Positions 1 through 8,142 of a stretch of DNA of 64,000 nucleotides are shown here, one piece after another. Below the pieces are notes generated by a model, which worked only from the letters and a program-made list of their open reading frames with translations, ran no database searches and was not told the origin of the DNA. The number at the start of each line of letters is the position of its first letter. The first letter of the stretch is position 1. Position numbers and translations under genes: made by a program. The DNA comes from Pseudalkalibacillus sp. SCS-8 (GTDB lineage Bacteria > Bacillota > Bacilli > Bacillales > Fictibacillaceae). Location: the NCBI RefSeq assembly GCF_040126055.1, contig NZ_CP143541.1, positions 434,001-498,000 on the forward strand, read 5' to 3'.

Positions 1-32
1 TTCGGGTTTCGAGCCTGGAAGACATAAGAAAG

Positions 33-59
33 GGGGAGTCGAGTTAGTCGATTTCCCCT
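33..59 (-). terminator. weak terminator-like hairpin after the DUF1287 gene
   Basis: An imperfect stem pairs the G-rich arm near 35-45 with the C-rich arm near 49-59, just beyond the stop of the leftward DUF1287 gene. Read leftward it is followed by a short T-containing tract. Pairing is imperfect, so the call is tentative. Confidence 0.4.
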
Positions 60-79
60 CTCTTAAATACATCAGCTAA

Positions 80-790
80 TCAACTACCGCCTCCGAAGTT
101 CCACCGATAATGACCAGCAATTGGCGTACGGAAGGAGGAGAGCTTCACTTCTGCAGCAAACGGATAATTGTTATGAATCACATAAGGTGTTCCGTCTTTG
201 GCGCGCTTATCAGAAACCAGCGCCACATGATGGAAGCCGTCCAGGAACACGACGATATCACCAGGCTGCCATTCCTTTAAATTTTCAACGTCACCAGGGA
301 TGAGTTCTGTGGTCAGCGATTGGGTAAACCGTTGGAAGTAGACGTTCTGGTTCGGAACACGTCTGAAGTCGATGTTTGGATCCGGCTTTCCATTCACCCG
401 TGGATAAAGGTCCGTATTCGCTTCAATATCTTCGTCCATCAAATCTTTCAATGATATGTCTGCACCTAATAATCCTCGCCAAATGACATCTGTACAGACG
501 CCTTCCTCGTCAGGAGGATAGCCGCCAGCATAATACGTACTTTTATAAGCGGTACGGTTCTCGACCTCTACTCTTGCCGCATGAACGACATCAAGCGGAT
601 CGGCTACTCCATTTTTGTTTCGATCCACTTTTGCATATAACTCCGGGACTTCCACCTTGTTCATGAACGGTACGCTAAAATGAAGACCCAACGTATCAAA
701 GATCAATCCATCACGAAACAAAAGTACAAAGGAAAGAAGCCCGACAAGAACGACACAGAACATAACCGTCAATCTCTTAAACCACTTCAC
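80..790 (-). CDS. DUF1287 family exported/membrane-anchored protein
   Basis: A 236-residue protein with one N-terminal hydrophobic segment (about residues 8-27) that would act as a signal anchor, followed by a DUF1287 domain. Family hallmarks seen are the GYPP stretch, the GVCTDVIWR motif with a Cys near residue 98, and a late GDIVVF...HHVALVSD block. These resemble the Cys/His arrangement of NlpC/P60-like folds. DUF1287 proteins are suspected papain-like cell-envelope hydrolases, but I know of no proven substrate. The gene is monocistronic and reads leftward. The assignment to family is firm; the enzymatic role is inference. Confidence 0.8.
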   Translation of the reverse strand: MKWFKRLTVMFCVVLVGLLSFVLLFRDGLIFDTLGLHFSVPFMNKVEVPELYAKVDRNKNGVADPLDVVHAARVEVENRTAYKSTYYAGGYPPDEEGVCTDVIWRGLLGADISLKDLMDEDIEANTDLYPRVNGKPDPNIDFRRVPNQNVYFQRFTQSLTTELIPGDVENLKEWQPGDIVVFLDGFHHVALVSDKRAKDGTPYVIHNNYPFAAEVKLSSFRTPIAGHYRWNFGGGS

Positions 791-896
791 CCAATCCCAC
801 CCCTGACAACCACGTTTGTTCCATTATAATCCAAATTGGAAGATTTCACTCGTAATCTTTTATTGTTAAAGAATCTTGTTGATATTGAACAGCTTC

Positions 897-996
897 AGGC
901 GGACGCTTTCCGCGGGCAACGCTTCAGCCTCCTCGATTTCGTGCCTCAATCTGCGGGGTCTTCAGCTGTTGCTTTTCCCGCTGGAGTCGCCGCCTT
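897..996. repeat. 100-bp imperfect inverted-repeat element
   Basis: The left arm (AGGCGGACGCTTTCCGCGGG, 897-916) is an imperfect inverted copy of the right arm at 977-996. Between them lie GCTTCAGCCTCCTCG and CTGCGGGGTCTTCAGC, which pair partly with each other. I recall very similar GC-rich elements scattered between genes in many Bacillaceae. It occupies the otherwise empty 791-1173 gap and stands out against its AT-rich surroundings. A non-coding REP/MITE-like element is the best reading. Confidence 0.65.
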
Positions 997-1173
997 ACGC
1001 TTCTGTCTTCTTTAAATAGCAACACTAAAGGCTAACAGACCCTTAAGAGCCCTATGTAAATAAATCCTCACAAATCTAGCAAAAATAATCTATTAATCTA
1101 GTGTTTCTGCCGTTCCCATATCTTATCTCGCAACTATACTAATACTAGTCAGGACATAAAGGAGGCTTGAAGT

Positions 1174-1422
1174 ATGAGTCATGGGTATCATAAGGATGAA
1201 GTCCGTGCTGTCATCGATCGTGCGGTAGACGAGGCGATGGAATCCATAAAAAAGGGGTCCAACACGTCTGCGGCTGCGGTTCAAGAAGAAAATATCACAG
1301 CGGCAGTATCTGTGGGTATCGGTGTCGATGCAAGTGCTGCAGCTGCTGCGGCAGCAGCGAATGGAACGATTCCACCATATTGTCTTAATGTCAGAAGGCT
1401 CACCGCGCCCCCTCGTCTCTAA
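1174..1422 (+). CDS. small alanine-rich hypothetical protein
   Basis: An 82-residue protein not recognised as a named family. The N-terminal third (residues 1-30) is charged and probably helical (DEVRAVIDRAVDEAMESIKK). The middle contains SVGIGVDAS followed by an eight-residue alanine run, and the tail is basic and proline-containing. The start ATG has a strong AAAGGAGG ribosome binding site 7-8 nt upstream. A CATATCTTA string at 1117-1125 fits the -10 pattern of sporulation sigma-K promoters, but no clear -35 was seen. The next gene is also alanine-rich, so the two may belong to the same structure, perhaps the spore surface; that is inference. Confidence 0.6.
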   Translation: MSHGYHKDEVRAVIDRAVDEAMESIKKGSNTSAAAVQEENITAAVSVGIGVDASAAAAAAAANGTIPPYCLNVRRLTAPPRL

Positions 1423-1521
1423 GAAATCTATCAAATAAAAGACCATTTTTGGTAGCTTTGGACAAGCGCCGTTTCTATTAAATTTCCCTTCAATATACTA
1501 ATAGAGCAAGGAGGTGATTGT

Positions 1522-1800
1522 ATGGGTTACCGAAACAATATGGATCAAGTTGCTGGAGAAATGACGAACAACAATAACAACAACAGACGTAAAGGTGCAG
1601 CAGCAGCGGCGGCAGCGGCAGCAGCAGCAGGTAAAGGTGCAGCAGCAGCGGCAGCGGCGGCGGCAGCAGCAGGTAAAGGTGCAGCAGCATCTGCTTCAGC
1701 AGCGGCAGCAGCAGGTGGTCGTCGTAGAATGATGGAAGATGAAGAAGATTCTTTGGATATGGATATGCTGACAGCTGAAGATTTTGATTTTGACGCTTAA
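1522..1800 (+). CDS. poly-alanine repeat protein with acidic tail
   Basis: A 92-residue low-complexity protein in four blocks: an N-terminal segment (1-15); six consecutive asparagines and basic residues (16-25); three 14-residue repeats of the form K-G-A(11)-G at 24-37, 38-51 and 52-65, the third with two Ser interruptions; then an RRR patch and a strongly acidic C-terminus (residues 72-92, many D/E). The arrangement recalls silk-type alternation of poly-Ala blocks and Gly linkers. A good AAGGAGGTGA ribosome binding site precedes the ATG and a rho-independent terminator follows, so it is very likely expressed. No family recognised; a structural or assembly role, possibly in the spore coat, is speculation. 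Confidence 0.7.
   Translation: MGYRNNMDQVAGEMTNNNNNNRRKGAAAAAAAAAAAGKGAAAAAAAAAAAGKGAAASASAAAAAGGRRRMMEDEEDSLDMDMLTAEDFDFDA
1591..1716 (+). repeat. three 42-bp in-frame repeats encoding K-G-poly(Ala)-G
   Basis: Three consecutive 42-bp units code for 14-residue repeats. Alanine codons are mixed GCA and GCG, so the tract is not a pure trinucleotide expansion. The third unit has drifted (two Ser codons). In-frame unit gain or loss would be expected between strains. Confidence 0.85.
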
Positions 1801-1817
1801 TATAAATGTACAGTAAG

Positions 1818-1846
1818 GACTGGCTCTCTATGAGTCAGCCTTTTTT
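1818..1846 (+). terminator. rho-independent terminator
   Basis: GACTGGCTC and GAGTCAGCC form a stem around a 5-nt loop, followed by six T. It closes the poly-alanine gene. Confidence 0.85.
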
Positions 1847-1943
1847 GTTTAGGTAGTCTTGCTAAATTTCTGCCTGTCTGAAAGGTTTTTTTCAATACGA
1901 TCGGCATACTGTTTAAAGATGACAATATTTGAGGAGGCACAAT

Positions 1944-2897
1944 GTGAACCCCCATTCTCTTAAGAAGACTCCGCTTGTGTTCGTCCCAGGCTTGTTTGGA
2001 TCGATGAGTAAAGTAATCATACCTGGGACTGGCAGTTGGGGCTTTGGATTGGCAGGTATGGTTTACGAGCCTTTTGTTTTGATGCTGGAGACGATGGGCT
2101 ACAGACGGAATCAGAATTTATTCATCTGCTTCTATGATTGGAGCGATCGAATTGAACATTCTGCACGTTATCATTTAATAAAAACGATTCAGGAAGCAAA
2201 ATTATCTACAGGTGAAACGAAGGTGAATATCGTGTCCCACAGCATGGGAGGCCTTGTTGCGCGGGCTTATGCACAAAGTAAGGAGTATGAGGATGATATT
2301 GATCAGCTTGTCATCCTTTGTACACCAAACGCAGGCTCGCCACCGAATTACAGTTACTGGACAGGGGGAGAGCTGCCGATTGTCTCCCCGAGCAAATTCA
2401 ATTTTGTCCATTTTTATATGAAAATGTACATTGCCTATTTGACGAAACGGTACAAAGGAAACAAGATTGATGTCATTCATCAGCATTTCAGAGGACTGCA
2501 GGATATTCTGCCGGGTAAGGACTATGGGAACTATCTGATCATGAACAACGGTGGTTCTCGGTCATTCGTTGAGTACCAGACGATGAATGCCCAGAATTCT
2601 TGGCTCGATCAGTTAAATGCGAACCGGTCGATCATTGGTGAGCGGAACATCCGAACGACGGTAATTGCAGGTACGGAGGAAGAATCTATTAAGTACCTTG
2701 AAGTGCTCCCATCTCAATCCATCATCCAGTGGTCCGATGGGAAGGTGAAAGGAGCCGCTTATACGAACAGTGGAGATGGGGATGCCGTTGAAGAGAGTGT
2801 CTTTCTTTTAGCAGGAAATCACTATACGGTAGCGGGTACCCACATCGAAACCTTGTATAAAAGTGAAGCCATTCTAAGGAGTACATTGCGAGGATAA
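1944..2897 (+). CDS. alpha/beta-hydrolase lipase/acyltransferase-like protein
   Basis: A cytosolic-looking 317-residue alpha/beta hydrolase. Visible motifs are the oxyanion-loop region FVPGLFGS near the N-terminus, the nucleophile elbow SHSMGG (GxSxG-type, about residue 98), the strand/loop LVILCTPNAGSPP typical of lipases of the LCAT/PGAP1-like group, and a late D...H pair (GDGDAVE...NHYTVAGTH) that could complete the triad. A GTG at 1944 is chosen because AGGAGG lies 6 nt upstream; a longer reading from a TTG would start inside that ribosome binding site. Substrate unknown. Confidence 0.8.
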   Translation: MNPHSLKKTPLVFVPGLFGSMSKVIIPGTGSWGFGLAGMVYEPFVLMLETMGYRRNQNLFICFYDWSDRIEHSARYHLIKTIQEAKLSTGETKVNIVSHSMGGLVARAYAQSKEYEDDIDQLVILCTPNAGSPPNYSYWTGGELPIVSPSKFNFVHFYMKMYIAYLTKRYKGNKIDVIHQHFRGLQDILPGKDYGNYLIMNNGGSRSFVEYQTMNAQNSWLDQLNANRSIIGERNIRTTVIAGTEEESIKYLEVLPSQSIIQWSDGKVKGAAYTNSGDGDAVEESVFLLAGNHYTVAGTHIETLYKSEAILRSTLRG

Positions 2898-2985
2898 ATT
2901 GGTATAATTTCCTAATTTCCGAGAGAGGAAAATCATGACCTATGTCGTAATTATAGTTGGATGTACATTTTTTTAGGAGGTTTCC

Positions 2986-4260
2986 ATGCTTGCCGAGAAA
3001 CTGTTACTTCATGTCTTGATTTTTCTCGCTCCTGTCTTGATTTATGGTGTTTTGTTTGAAAAACGACGCAATGAACATATGCCCTATATATATGGTGTTT
3101 TGCATGGTATCGCTGCTTGCTTATGTATGGTTTTTGCCTATGACAGCTACGGTCTTTTTTGGGATTTCCGGTACGTTCCACTTGTTCTTGCTTGTTTGTA
3201 TGGTGGACCGATTGCAGGATCGATCGTCTTTGTCGTCATCATGGTCACACGAACCGTTTTGGGTGGGGATGCCCTTGTCTTCGGATACATAAGCGGAACA
3301 GCTGCAGCATTGGTTCCGTTTCTATTCTCAATGAAATTCAGGCAGTATAAACCCAAAAAAAGAGTGCGTATGGCACTCCTGATCGGAAGCTGGCCTGCGT
3401 TTGTTATGCTGTGCATTTTACTTTCTTATCTATTTACAGTGGGCTTCTCAACGAATAAAGAAATCTGGGTAAACATTACGTTGTTCGGTGTGATCCAAAT
3501 TCTTGGCATTGGTCTCGCGGCACGATTATATGAAATGGTCATTGAGAGGAATTTGATGAAGGCGGAAATACAACGTTCGGAAAAAATGAACACGTTAGGT
3601 GAATTAGCGGCTTCGATTGCACATGAAATCCGCAATCCGTTGACTGTCGTAAAAGGCTTCCTCCAGCTTATGAGAAATGAAAAACAGGGAGATGACAGCT
3701 ATGAATACATCCCTCTCGTTTTGAGTGAACTTGGACGAGCTGAAGCGATCATCAGTGACTATTTGAATTTTGCCAAACCAGAATTCAAGAAGATCGAGGA
3801 GTGCAAGCTATCGGATGTCATTTATGAAGTGCTGTTCCTTATGGAACCTCTCGCATTGAAGCAGGGGATCATCCTTGAAACAGATTTGAATACGAAGAGC
3901 ACGATTCGGACAGACCGGAACCAGCTGAAGCAAGCGATCGTAAATTTTGTCAAAAACGCAATCGAAGCGACGGAAGACGGTGGTACCGTTACGATTAAGC
4001 TAACGCCTTATACGGACTATGCCGTGTTGACGGTAAAAGATACGGGAAAAGGGATGACGAAGGAACAGCTTGATCGGATCGGCACGTTATTTTATACCAC
4101 TAAGGATCGCGGAACAGGTCTAGGGACGACGGTTTCGTTACGGATCATTGAATCAATGGAAGGGACAGTCAATTACGAGAGCGAACCGAATGTCGGCACG
4201 AAAGTCACCGTCTATCTTCCAATCGTCAATAAAATGAATATGTCAGTTTCTGTTAATTGA
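2986..4260 (+). CDS. membrane sensor histidine kinase, sporulation-kinase type (KinB-like)
   Basis: A 424-residue kinase with about six N-terminal membrane helices (residues 1-185) resembling the 5TM-LYT sensor type, a HisKA domain (GELAASIAHEIRNPLTVVKGF, phospho-His near residue 212) and a HATPase domain (N box NQLKQAIVNFVKNAIEA, G1 DTGKGM, F box FYTTKD, G2 GTGLGT). No cytoplasmic PAS domain is present. Size and layout match B. subtilis KinB, which feeds the Spo0A phosphorelay. No response regulator is adjacent, which also suits a phosphorelay kinase. AGGAGG precedes the start. Kinase function is certain; the KinB-like role is inferred. Confidence 0.85.
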   Translation: MLAEKLLLHVLIFLAPVLIYGVLFEKRRNEHMPYIYGVLHGIAACLCMVFAYDSYGLFWDFRYVPLVLACLYGGPIAGSIVFVVIMVTRTVLGGDALVFGYISGTAAALVPFLFSMKFRQYKPKKRVRMALLIGSWPAFVMLCILLSYLFTVGFSTNKEIWVNITLFGVIQILGIGLAARLYEMVIERNLMKAEIQRSEKMNTLGELAASIAHEIRNPLTVVKGFLQLMRNEKQGDDSYEYIPLVLSELGRAEAIISDYLNFAKPEFKKIEECKLSDVIYEVLFLMEPLALKQGIILETDLNTKSTIRTDRNQLKQAIVNFVKNAIEATEDGGTVTIKLTPYTDYAVLTVKDTGKGMTKEQLDRIGTLFYTTKDRGTGLGTTVSLRIIESMEGTVNYESEPNVGTKVTVYLPIVNKMNMSVSVN

Positions 4261-4374
4261 TCGGTTTTTAATTGTTCCAAACAGGGTATGGTATATATGG
4301 ACAAGTCGATGAAATCCACTCAAGGTCTTTTCAAATCCATACATAGCCTTTACACTGTAGAAAGGATGGAGGAA

Positions 4375-5076
4375 ATGACGCTTCCGTCTTCAAATGAAAT
4401 GAAAACAAAACAATCCGAAATATCCAGTTATGTCGGCAAGGTCCTCCGGGATCACTTCGGAAAAGGACCAGGGTCGGTCTACGTATCGATTGCCGAGCCA
4501 TTCGTAACGATTTATGTGAAAGACTTCTTGTCAGCTACTGAGCGTGTTCTTTATAGCGGGAACCATGAGAAGACGCTGAAAAAGACGAGAGAATTCGTTA
4601 TGGATGAAATCAGCGATCAAATCATGACCTTCATTAAGAAGACGACTGAAATCGATATTGAGAAGCTGTATTATGATTGGTCATTTAAAAACCAATCAGG
4701 TGTTTTCCTTGGTGTCGGTCCGATTTCACAAACGAAGCAGCTTGAACCTTATAAAGGGCAAGACACTGTTCATGATGAAGTCATCATAATGAGTGAACGG
4801 GTTGAGAAGAAACCGGAGAAAATAACTTCAGCAAGGATCAATTCGAGGACATTGATTGTGGTCCGAGATGGTATTTTGGTTGAAATTGAAAAACAGCTTA
4901 TTGATGATGGGCATCAAGAAATCTTACGTAAAGCAAAAGGAAAGCTGGAAAAACGTTTATTGAACGTAGAGAATATTTCCTCACATATCGAGGGCGAAAT
5001 CGATGAGTATTTCATTGATTGGGACTTTGATCGAGATCGAAGCTTTACAATTTTCATATTGAATCCGAACGAATAA
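4375..5076 (+). CDS. tandem DUF2294 protein
   Basis: Two successive DUF2294-like halves: one with EISSYVGKVLRDHFGKGPGS...YYDWSFKNQSGVFLGV, and a second diverged copy ending in YFIDWDFDRDRSF. The family is common in spore-forming Firmicutes and has no firmly known function. Start is uncertain: the frame is open from ATG 4288, but AAAGGA/GGAGG sequences sit just before ATG 4366 and 4375, and relatives begin close to the EISSY segment, so 4375 is preferred. It follows the kinase by about 110 nt, so the two may be co-transcribed. A terminator follows. Confidence 0.7.
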   Translation: MTLPSSNEMKTKQSEISSYVGKVLRDHFGKGPGSVYVSIAEPFVTIYVKDFLSATERVLYSGNHEKTLKKTREFVMDEISDQIMTFIKKTTEIDIEKLYYDWSFKNQSGVFLGVGPISQTKQLEPYKGQDTVHDEVIIMSERVEKKPEKITSARINSRTLIVVRDGILVEIEKQLIDDGHQEILRKAKGKLEKRLLNVENISSHIEGEIDEYFIDWDFDRDRSFTIFILNPNE

Positions 5077-5111
5077 ATGGTGGAAATGAGCTAGACAATA
5101 GAGCTAGACAT

Positions 5112-5147
5112 AAGCCGGAAAGGATTAATCCTTCCCCGGCTTTTTTT
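5112..5147 (+). terminator. rho-independent terminator
   Basis: AAGCCGG and CCGGCTT, with inner AAGG/CCTT, form a hairpin followed by seven T. Confidence 0.9.
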
Positions 5148-5268
5148 ATTTGTTCAAATACGTCAACATCCACACTGTTGAAGGGAGTGGTTTGATGAAA
5201 GATAACACAACGCGAGAAGGAGAACGGCAATAGATAGGAAGATTAACAATTGAAAAAAGGGGGATATT

Positions 5269-5466
5269 ATGGCGAAATATTTAATTGACCATAAACACCG
5301 AAGAATTCACCGCAGTGCATTCGTAGGGGATAAATGTGATCTGCCTCGAATACCATTGAATGAACGATCAGGTGAAACATTCGATAAAAATATCGAACGA
5401 CTGATAAGTGAAGGATATCGTCGCTGTCAGTTCTGTTATGACGGTCCATCCCTTCCAATCAGATAA
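5269..5466 (+). CDS. small hypothetical protein with C...CxxC pattern
   Basis: A 65-residue basic protein with one cysteine near residue 24 (GDKCDLPR) and a C-terminal CQFC, compatible with metal binding. It is not recognised as a named family. A good AAAAAGGGGG ribosome binding site precedes ATG and a strong terminator follows, so it is a free-standing gene. The layout (short basic protein, isolated Cys, C-terminal CxxC) resembles the 81-residue protein at 43876-44121, though sequence similarity is low. Confidence 0.65.
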   Translation: MAKYLIDHKHRRIHRSAFVGDKCDLPRIPLNERSGETFDKNIERLISEGYRRCQFCYDGPSLPIR

Positions 5467-5474
5467 ATAAGGAG

Positions 5475-5513
5475 ACCAAGTGTATGTTAGGGGCGATACA
5501 CTTGGTTTTTTTA
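5475..5513 (+). terminator. rho-independent terminator
   Basis: ACCAAGTGTAT and ATACACTTGGT form a perfect 11-bp stem followed by seven T. Confidence 0.95.
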
Positions 5514-5564
5514 TTGACCGTTGGACGAACGTTTGTTTTCAGGTAAACTGAAGATAATTGGAAA

Positions 5565-7703
5565 ATGATCGGTAAGGAGTATGCTCATGACCAGACAGAT
5601 TCGCATGTCGGTGCGTCCAGATGTGACGGACTTTTAAAAACAAAAGACGGGCTCACCACGGTTGACGAAATCAAATCAACCCGGGGTGATCTGGCTGATA
5701 TCCAGGAACAGAGCTATCCTGTCCACTGGACCCAGGCGAAGTTTTACGCGTATATGTATGCGATGGAGCATGAGATGGACGAAATCAATGTCCAGCTGAC
5801 GTATGTTCACGTTGAAACGGAGGAAAGGAAGCAGTTCGTTCAAACGTGTACGTTCGAGGTCTTGCAAAACTTTATCATGGAGGTCATCGGGGCATTTGAG
5901 CCGTATGCTTCTTTACTTTTGGATAAAAAAGAAAAGCGTAATCAAAGCATCAAGCAGCTGGAATTTCCTTTTCAATCGTACCGCGCGGGACAACGGAAAT
6001 TTGCGGGAACGGTCTATAAATCGATCCTTGATAAACGGGATCTGTTTGCGAATGCGCCGACTGGGACAGGTAAAACGGTTTCGACGATGTTTCCTACCAT
6101 AAAAGCGATCGGTGAGGGGCATATCGAGCGGATGTTTTATCTGACGGCCAAGACGATTACCCGTACGGCAGCAGAGGATACCTTAAGGCTGATGAAAGAA
6201 CAAGGGCTGGAACTCAGCTCAGTCACCATTACAGCCAAGGATAAAGTATGCTTCAAGGAGAAGACCATCTGTCAGAAGGAATACTGCGAATATGCGGATG
6301 GTTACTATGACCGCTTGAACGGCGGCATTCTGGATATCCTGGCCAACGAAACGTTGATGGATCGAACGACAATCGAGACGTATGCACGAAAGCATAAGCT
6401 TTGTCCATTCGAGTTTTCGCTCGATTTGTCTTATACAGCAGATGCGATGATCGGGGACTATAATTACATTTTCGACCCACGGGTTTCGTTGAAACGGCTG
6501 CTTGATGAACAGAAGAAGCAGACGGTTCTGCTCGTTGATGAAGCCCATAACCTGGTTGATCGAGCCCGGACGATGTTTTCAGCTGAGCTGTTCAAGTCCG
6601 ATTTCCTGAAATTGACGCGTACGTTCAAAACGATGAATACAGGAATTCACCAAACGGCAAAAGCCATCAATGATGAAATGCTTGCGATGAAAAAACGATG
6701 CAAGGAAGGTGATCGCTCGTTGGTTGAAAAGGAGCTTCCTGAGGATTTCATCGTTCAGCTTGATTCGTTCGTGTCGGAAGCAGAAAAGGAACTGCTCGAA
6801 CAGAAAACGGGGGAAGAGCAGGGTAAGTTGCTTGAGGCCTATTTCAATGCGAAAAATCTTGTGCGGATTGCCGAGCTCTATGATGAGCGGTATGTCACGT
6901 TTATCGAATATCAGCAAAGTGAAGTGAAGCTGAAGCTCTTTTGTCTGGATCCTTCCCACTTACTCAAGCAGTTCGGAAAGGGCTACCGGTCGAAGGTCTA
7001 TTTTTCAGCGACCTTATTACCATTAGCGTACTTCAAGGATATGCTTGGGGCGAAGGAGGAGGATTACGCGGTTTCGATCCCATCCCCTTTTGCGAAGGAA
7101 AATGCGGAGGTGTTCATTCAGCCGCTGTCAACGCGATACCGCGATCGTGACCGTTCGGTAAAACCCATTCTCGCTATGCTGAAAAATTTAATTGAAACAA
7201 GACCTGGGAATTATCTTGTGTTCTTTCCTTCCTATGCGTATATGCGCCTCGTTTTGGAACAGCTGGAAGAGGATGAGATTGAGGCAGATGTTCTCACCCA
7301 GGAGGGGAATATGGCGGAAGAAGAGCGTGAAGAGTTCCTCTCGAGGTTTGAGGAAGGGCTGAAAAGAGCGTTGATTGGATTTGCGGTGATGGGGGGAATC
7401 TTTTCAGAAGGCATTGATCTGAAAGGGAACCGGTTGAACGGTGTCGTCGTTGTCGGTGTCGGCCTGCCTCAGCTGAACGATGAACGGAATATCATCAAGG
7501 ATCATTTTTCGGAACAAAACAAGAATGGATATGATTATGCCTATGTCTATCCGGGGATGAACAAGGTCCTGCAGGCGGGTGGCAGACTAATTCGGACCGA
7601 AGAGGATCATGGGACGATCGTGCTTGTCGATGACCGGTTCCTCACCCCAAAATACCAGAAGCTTTTACCGCCGGAGTGGATGGATTATAAAGTAATCCGA
7701 TAA
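5565..7703 (+). CDS. Rad3/DinG-type DNA helicase with PD-(D/E)XK-like N-terminus, 5' region apparently deleted
   Basis: A superfamily 2 helicase of the XPD/DinG group. Seen are a RecB-like nuclease remnant (CDGLL...VDEIKST, the D...ExK pattern), Walker A APTGTGKTVS, an iron-sulfur-type cysteine set (C near FKEKTICQKEYCEYA, later KLCPFEF), DEAH-box VDEAHN, and C-terminal motifs SATLLP and QAGGRLIRTEED. The 5' end looks broken. The canonical start with a ribosome binding site (TAAGGAGT then ATG 5587) reads MTRQIRMSVRP, which is the family N-terminus, but hits TAA at 5635-5637. The rest lies in another frame starting near CDGLL, about 60 codons further into intact relatives. ATG 5565 keeps the long frame open but lacks a good ribosome binding site. 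The gene is probably a deletion derivative with little or no function. Confidence 0.8.
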   Translation: MIGKEYAHDQTDSHVGASRCDGLLKTKDGLTTVDEIKSTRGDLADIQEQSYPVHWTQAKFYAYMYAMEHEMDEINVQLTYVHVETEERKQFVQTCTFEVLQNFIMEVIGAFEPYASLLLDKKEKRNQSIKQLEFPFQSYRAGQRKFAGTVYKSILDKRDLFANAPTGTGKTVSTMFPTIKAIGEGHIERMFYLTAKTITRTAAEDTLRLMKEQGLELSSVTITAKDKVCFKEKTICQKEYCEYADGYYDRLNGGILDILANETLMDRTTIETYARKHKLCPFEFSLDLSYTADAMIGDYNYIFDPRVSLKRLLDEQKKQTVLLVDEAHNLVDRARTMFSAELFKSDFLKLTRTFKTMNTGIHQTAKAINDEMLAMKKRCKEGDRSLVEKELPEDFIVQLDSFVSEAEKELLEQKTGEEQGKLLEAYFNAKNLVRIAELYDERYVTFIEYQQSEVKLKLFCLDPSHLLKQFGKGYRSKVYFSATLLPLAYFKDMLGAKEEDYAVSIPSPFAKENAEVFIQPLSTRYRDRDRSVKPILAMLKNLIETRPGNYLVFFPSYAYMRLVLEQLEEDEIEADVLTQEGNMAEEEREEFLSRFEEGLKRALIGFAVMGGIFSEGIDLKGNRLNGVVVVGVGLPQLNDERNIIKDHFSEQNKNGYDYAYVYPGMNKVLQAGGRLIRTEEDHGTIVLVDDRFLTPKYQKLLPPEWMDYKVIR

Positions 7704-7765
7704 AGGAATTTTGAAACGGATGGAAAATTATATAAGGAAATAGGTTCGTTGAAGGGGGACATTCA

Positions 7766-7933
7766 GTGCTGAACATCTTTCAAGTCCTGATCATTGGTGG
7801 AGCGGTCTATGTGGCCTACTTAATCATCATGTATCTTCGGGATATCAAGGAACTGTTGACTGAACAGAACGAGCAGAACGACCAGATCATCGAATTGTTG
7901 GAAGAGAAGATCGGTGCTGAAGAAAAATGGTAG
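7766..7933 (+). CDS. 55-residue membrane protein with coiled-coil tail
   Basis: GTG start with GAAGGGGGA upstream. The peptide has one membrane helix (about residues 4-24) followed by a charged amphipathic stretch (RDIKELLTEQNEQNDQ...) likely to form a short coiled coil. Codon use is gene-like and a terminator overlaps the stop. No family recognised; small single-pass proteins of this shape often act as partners of larger membrane proteins, but nothing nearby identifies one. Confidence 0.6.
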   Translation: MLNIFQVLIIGGAVYVAYLIIMYLRDIKELLTEQNEQNDQIIELLEEKIGAEEKW

Positions 7934-7968
7934 CGCTAAAGTGGGATTTCCCGCTTTAGTGCTTTTTT
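7932..7968 (+). terminator. rho-independent terminator
   Basis: CTAAAGTGGG and CCCGCTTTAG pair around TTT or AT-rich bases, followed by TGCTTTTTT. It overlaps the stop codon of the 55-residue gene. Confidence 0.9.
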
Positions 7969-8142
7969 GTTGAAATTCAGTTCAAGGGTATAGGAGGAGA
8001 GGATCACGCATATCCTAAGTTGTTCACTTTTATTCATTTTAGATTTGCAAGTTTTTCTCCATTTCGTTTACAGGAAATTACATATCTAGGTCGAATTACA
8101 TAAAGGCAGTACATATAAAAAAGCGGAAGGAATGGTAAATGG

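Noticed and set aside
1490..1690. Leftward leucine-rich ORF opposite the poly-alanine gene
   Set aside because: It is the mirror of the GCA/GCG repeats, with no ribosome binding site.
5195..5233. 12-residue ORF with AAGGGAG upstream
   Set aside because: Too short to support as a gene; could be a leader peptide of the next gene but no attenuator structure was seen.
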